In this document: piece after piece, positions 61,568 to 64,000 of the stretch | How positions within the stretch are numbered: position 1 is the stretch's first letter | Layout of the letters: each line of letters begins with the position of its first letter | NCBI GenBank assembly: GCA_004352715.1 | Contig: SCFE01000078.1 | Coordinates: 892,790 to 956,789, forward strand | Reading direction: 5' to 3' | Length of the DNA stretch: 64,000 bases | Source: Hofstenia miamia | Lineage: Eukaryota > Xenacoelomorpha > Acoela | The notes under the pieces: generated by a model | The model's input: the letters and a program-made list of their open reading frames with translations, nothing else | Database searches by the model: none | Told to the model about the DNA's origin: nothing | Made by a program: the position numbers and the translations under genes

Positions 61568-61684
61568 AGTTCTAAGAGTTATGGAAAGATCTGGACATTT
61601 ATGGAAAATTATGTAAATATTTTTACAATAGTTTTGGTAATGGAATGGAAATAGAAGACAATTTCATTTCCATATGCAAGCCTG
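61568..61684 (-). mobile_element. End fragment of the CGBP1-like hAT family
   Basis: Read on the minus strand it starts CAGGCTTGCATATGGAAATG and follows the left end of the 38794 element for about 115 bases (ATTTCCATTCCATT.CCA.AACTATT...TTCCATAACTCTT). It then departs. It is a solo end or a deleted copy, and confirms that the 38.8-kb left boundary is a true terminus. Confidence 0.65.
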
Positions 61685-63297
61685 GCTTAAATGCAGCTTA
61701 ATTAGTTTTTTAAAGAACTCTTTTAGTAGGCCTAAATAATTTTATTTTACTTTTTTTAAGCAGGATTCATTTCAGAAAGTTTACATTTAAATTTTCTATT
61801 ACTAATCTGTCTTTCTAGTTCTAGCCTTGAGAATATCATTAACTAACTTATTTTATCTGATGCCAAAAAGAATCAACAATTTGCAATATAACCCAAGGTG
61901 TTAAATTCCAATCATTACCTAGTCAATCTCAATTTTCTATCCTATGTTTCAGGGGCGTATGCAAAATTTTCTAAGGGGGACATCTCTATTTTGATCATAT
62001 AATTGGTCCAAAATCACAGTTAAGCCCATGAAATTTATCAAAATATTCAAAAGTAGACCTTTGTTTCTAAATTATTTTAATTTTTTTGCCGAAAATGGTT
62101 TAATTTAATCAATGAAAATCGATTTTGAAGCTCTCTTCTGTACACCACTTCTATGTTTATTTATCTCATTTTTGTATTACTTTGTATTTGATATAATATA
62201 TTTTGCTTTCAACTATCATTTTAATATACCACTAAAAATTGGTCAAATATAAATTCAGCCTAGTGAAAGTCAGAATAGAAAACACATATTTCCACTTTTC
62301 CTGTTTAAGCATTTGCATTCAGGTGGTTGTTGTTTCCAACAAATGATCTCTTAGTAAGCTCAGAATGATCAAGAATTAGTTGNTATACCCTCACTATCCT
62401 AAAATCAAATTATTTGGTTTAAATTATTGTGTCCTATTATTCAAGTAATGGGAAGGTCACTAGGTAATACGGTTAATTTTTTCTAGTGGTTAAAACAATT
62501 TCTTTCTCTATTACTTGGTTTAGAAAACAAACAGAAACATTAATATATAACATTGCTATAATCACAACAGTCTTCTAATTTATTCCTTATAGATTGTAAA
62601 TAAATGTGAAAATAGCAATGTAAATTCAAAGAAATTAATGTTTCCCTGCAAAAATTAAAAATTCAAAATTTCCAAATGAATTATTTGTTGTTAGTGTTCC
62701 ATGATGTTGATATGCTCAGTAAACTAATATTTATTACCTTCTCAGTAAATGCTTCCCTACCAACTACCATGAACAGCATAGATGTTTAATTTTTGCTTAA
62801 TTGCTAATTTCAGTCTAGAACAATAAAAAAGTATTGTTTGTTAGCTTTGGGTCACATATATAAATACATAAAACAATACATATACATGTATTTCTCAACT
62901 ACAAGGCATGTTGACGTTGTCATCATGTTGAATTAACATCATTTGATACATTCAGTGAAGCTAGTGAAACTCAGTAAATCATAGCTATCTATATCCTAAA
63001 CTAGGGTGACTTCTAGTAGAATTGGTGCTGATAGAAGGAACTTATCTTCAATAGCTAACACCTCCTCAAACCTCGATCAACAGCATTAAGATTAAGCAAA
63101 TAGCAGTTAACAAAATTTAGGAATGTAAAAAACACTTAGATGTACAAAGTAACACCATTGTTTACATGTAATTTTCCTTTTATGCATTTGCTTAATAGTT
63201 AATGTAATAACTACCTGTTATGTAAACATTCATGTACAATTAAATAATCCAATATGTCCATTGCTAATATTTTTCAGTAAATTTGAACTACACAAAA
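61685..63297. other. No gene recognised
   Basis: AT-rich with short frames and a lone N at 62382. No element ends seen. Confidence 0.4.
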
Positions 63298-63299
63298 TA

Positions 63300-63848
63300 T
63301 TAGATTGATGCATAATTATCCGGCGTTTTTAAAATAATATCTGAACAATGTTTAGGCATATTATTAAAAGGATTCGTCAATGTTTTATTGTTTTAATTAA
63401 TTTTTATTGTTTTATTATTTTTTATTGTTTTATTTCATTTTTATTATGTTTACTTTAGAACTTATTTTAGAATGCGTGTTAAAAACTATATGCATATTAG
63501 GCATGTTATGCTGTATCACTTCGAGAAAGGATGGAAGGCGGCTGAATCTTTTCGCGATATAACTGCACTACCATATCAACCGATCTCTCAAAAACTGGCA
63601 GTCGAACAAAGTCTTTAGCAATTTTGATGAGTTGGTGGAAGATGTCCGATCGTGGATTGCGTCAAATAATTGCAGCGTTTTTGCCCATGGAATTGACCTT
63701 TTTCCGAGTAAATGGGAAGCATTTATTGATGTTGAAGGAGAATATGCTCCAGAATAATTGCTAAAACTATTTTGTGTTTTGTCTTGTTCATAATAAACAC
63801 TGTTCAGATATTATTTTAAAAACGTCGGATAATTATGCATCAACCTAA
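63300..63848 (+). mobile_element. Mini-mariner (non-autonomous mariner with long inverted ends)
   Basis: Flanked by TA on both sides (63298-63299 and 63849-63850). The terminal inverted repeats are about 55 bases with only about three differences, beginning TTAGATTGATGCATAATTAT at the left and TTAGGTTGATGCATAATTAT inverted at the right. The 549-bp interior keeps the start and end of a mariner transposase with the middle removed. Near-identical ends suggest fairly recent movement by a transposase supplied elsewhere. Confidence 0.88.
63472..63757 (+). pseudogene. Mariner transposase, N- and C-terminal remnants fused by deletion
   Basis: ATG at 63472 begins MRVKNYMHIRHVMLYHFEKG followed by WKAAESFRDI, the mariner helix-turn-helix start (R..M.Y.F..G..AAE..R.I). 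It shifts frame at the deletion and ends with KVFSNFDELVEDVRSWIAS, FAHGIDLFPSKWEAFIDVEG and EYAPE then TAA, the standard C-terminus (F...GI..L..RW...ID..G.Y). The whole catalytic DDD core is absent. Confidence 0.85.
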
Positions 63849-64000
63849 TATATATTGTAAGCATTTTACTATTAGTTTGTAAGAAAAAATCTTGTGCAAA
63901 GTGTTCTTGATTCACTTTCACACAAATGATTTAATATTCTAAGTATAAGTATGACCAAATATTCTTGTATGACCAAAAGTCTTCTTGTGATGCTTGTCAC

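Noticed and set aside
1-64000. CRISPR arrays, operons, prokaryotic promoters or terminators
   Set aside because: Nothing of the kind is present; the tandem repeats are (AT)n microsatellites or transposon iterons in a eukaryotic genome.

Overview
This is an AT-rich, intron-containing metazoan scaffold with no sign of bacterial organisation. The evidence is spliced exons with GT/AG borders, a class A GPCR, a PQ-loop lysosomal transporter, a short interstitial GGGTTA array, dense (AT)n microsatellites and a mixed load of decayed transposons (Tc1/mariner, hAT, CR1-like and other LINEs, a Penelope-like relic, MITEs). An invertebrate is likely and a non-bilaterian such as a cnidarian is possible, but the sequence does not settle the phylum.

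Layout. About 3.96-23.01 kb, minus strand: a multi-exon gene that I read as a SLC66A1/PQLC2-like lysosomal cationic amino-acid transporter. Its first coding exon is at 22.86-23.01 kb and four later exons lie between 3.96 and 6.64 kb. One internal stretch of about 50 residues was not found and may lie in one of two assembly gaps. Its introns hold a LINE (4.7-6.1 kb), a Tc1/IS630-like transposon with unusual long terminal inverted repeats made of 21-bp iterons (9.78-12.10 kb), a LINE endonuclease scrap, a Penelope-like GIY-YIG relic and a mariner relic. About 25-26.7 kb: a Tc1 relic, then a second Tc1 element of a different subfamily, interrupted by an internally deleted hAT element that runs into a gap. 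About 38.8-40.9 kb: a decayed hAT element related to the CGG-binding-protein-1-type group, with a second end fragment at 61.6 kb. About 43.2-48.3 kb, plus strand: a complete-looking four-exon class A GPCR of about 292 residues that lacks the retinal lysine. About 55-58 kb: a broken CR1-group LINE. About 58.6-60.2 kb: a hAT-type MITE with an 8-bp target duplication, followed by a decayed gene with conserved DNC.xQNKNR and GHTFMSCDR motifs. 63.30-63.85 kb: a mini-mariner with near-perfect inverted ends flanked by TA, keeping only the two ends of the transposase.

Assembly quality matters here. There are four large N gaps, most of them touching (AT)n tracts, two smaller runs of N and several isolated N positions. 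Many isolated N positions border near-identical duplications (for example a 1.1-kb pair at 35.4 and 36.5 kb) that look like gap-joining artefacts rather than biology.

Two host genes are supported (the SLC66A1-like transporter and the GPCR). Nothing suggests that they act together. I did not find a convincing new molecular system. The most unusual items are the iteron-ended IS630-like transposon and the 41-nt intron in the transporter gene.
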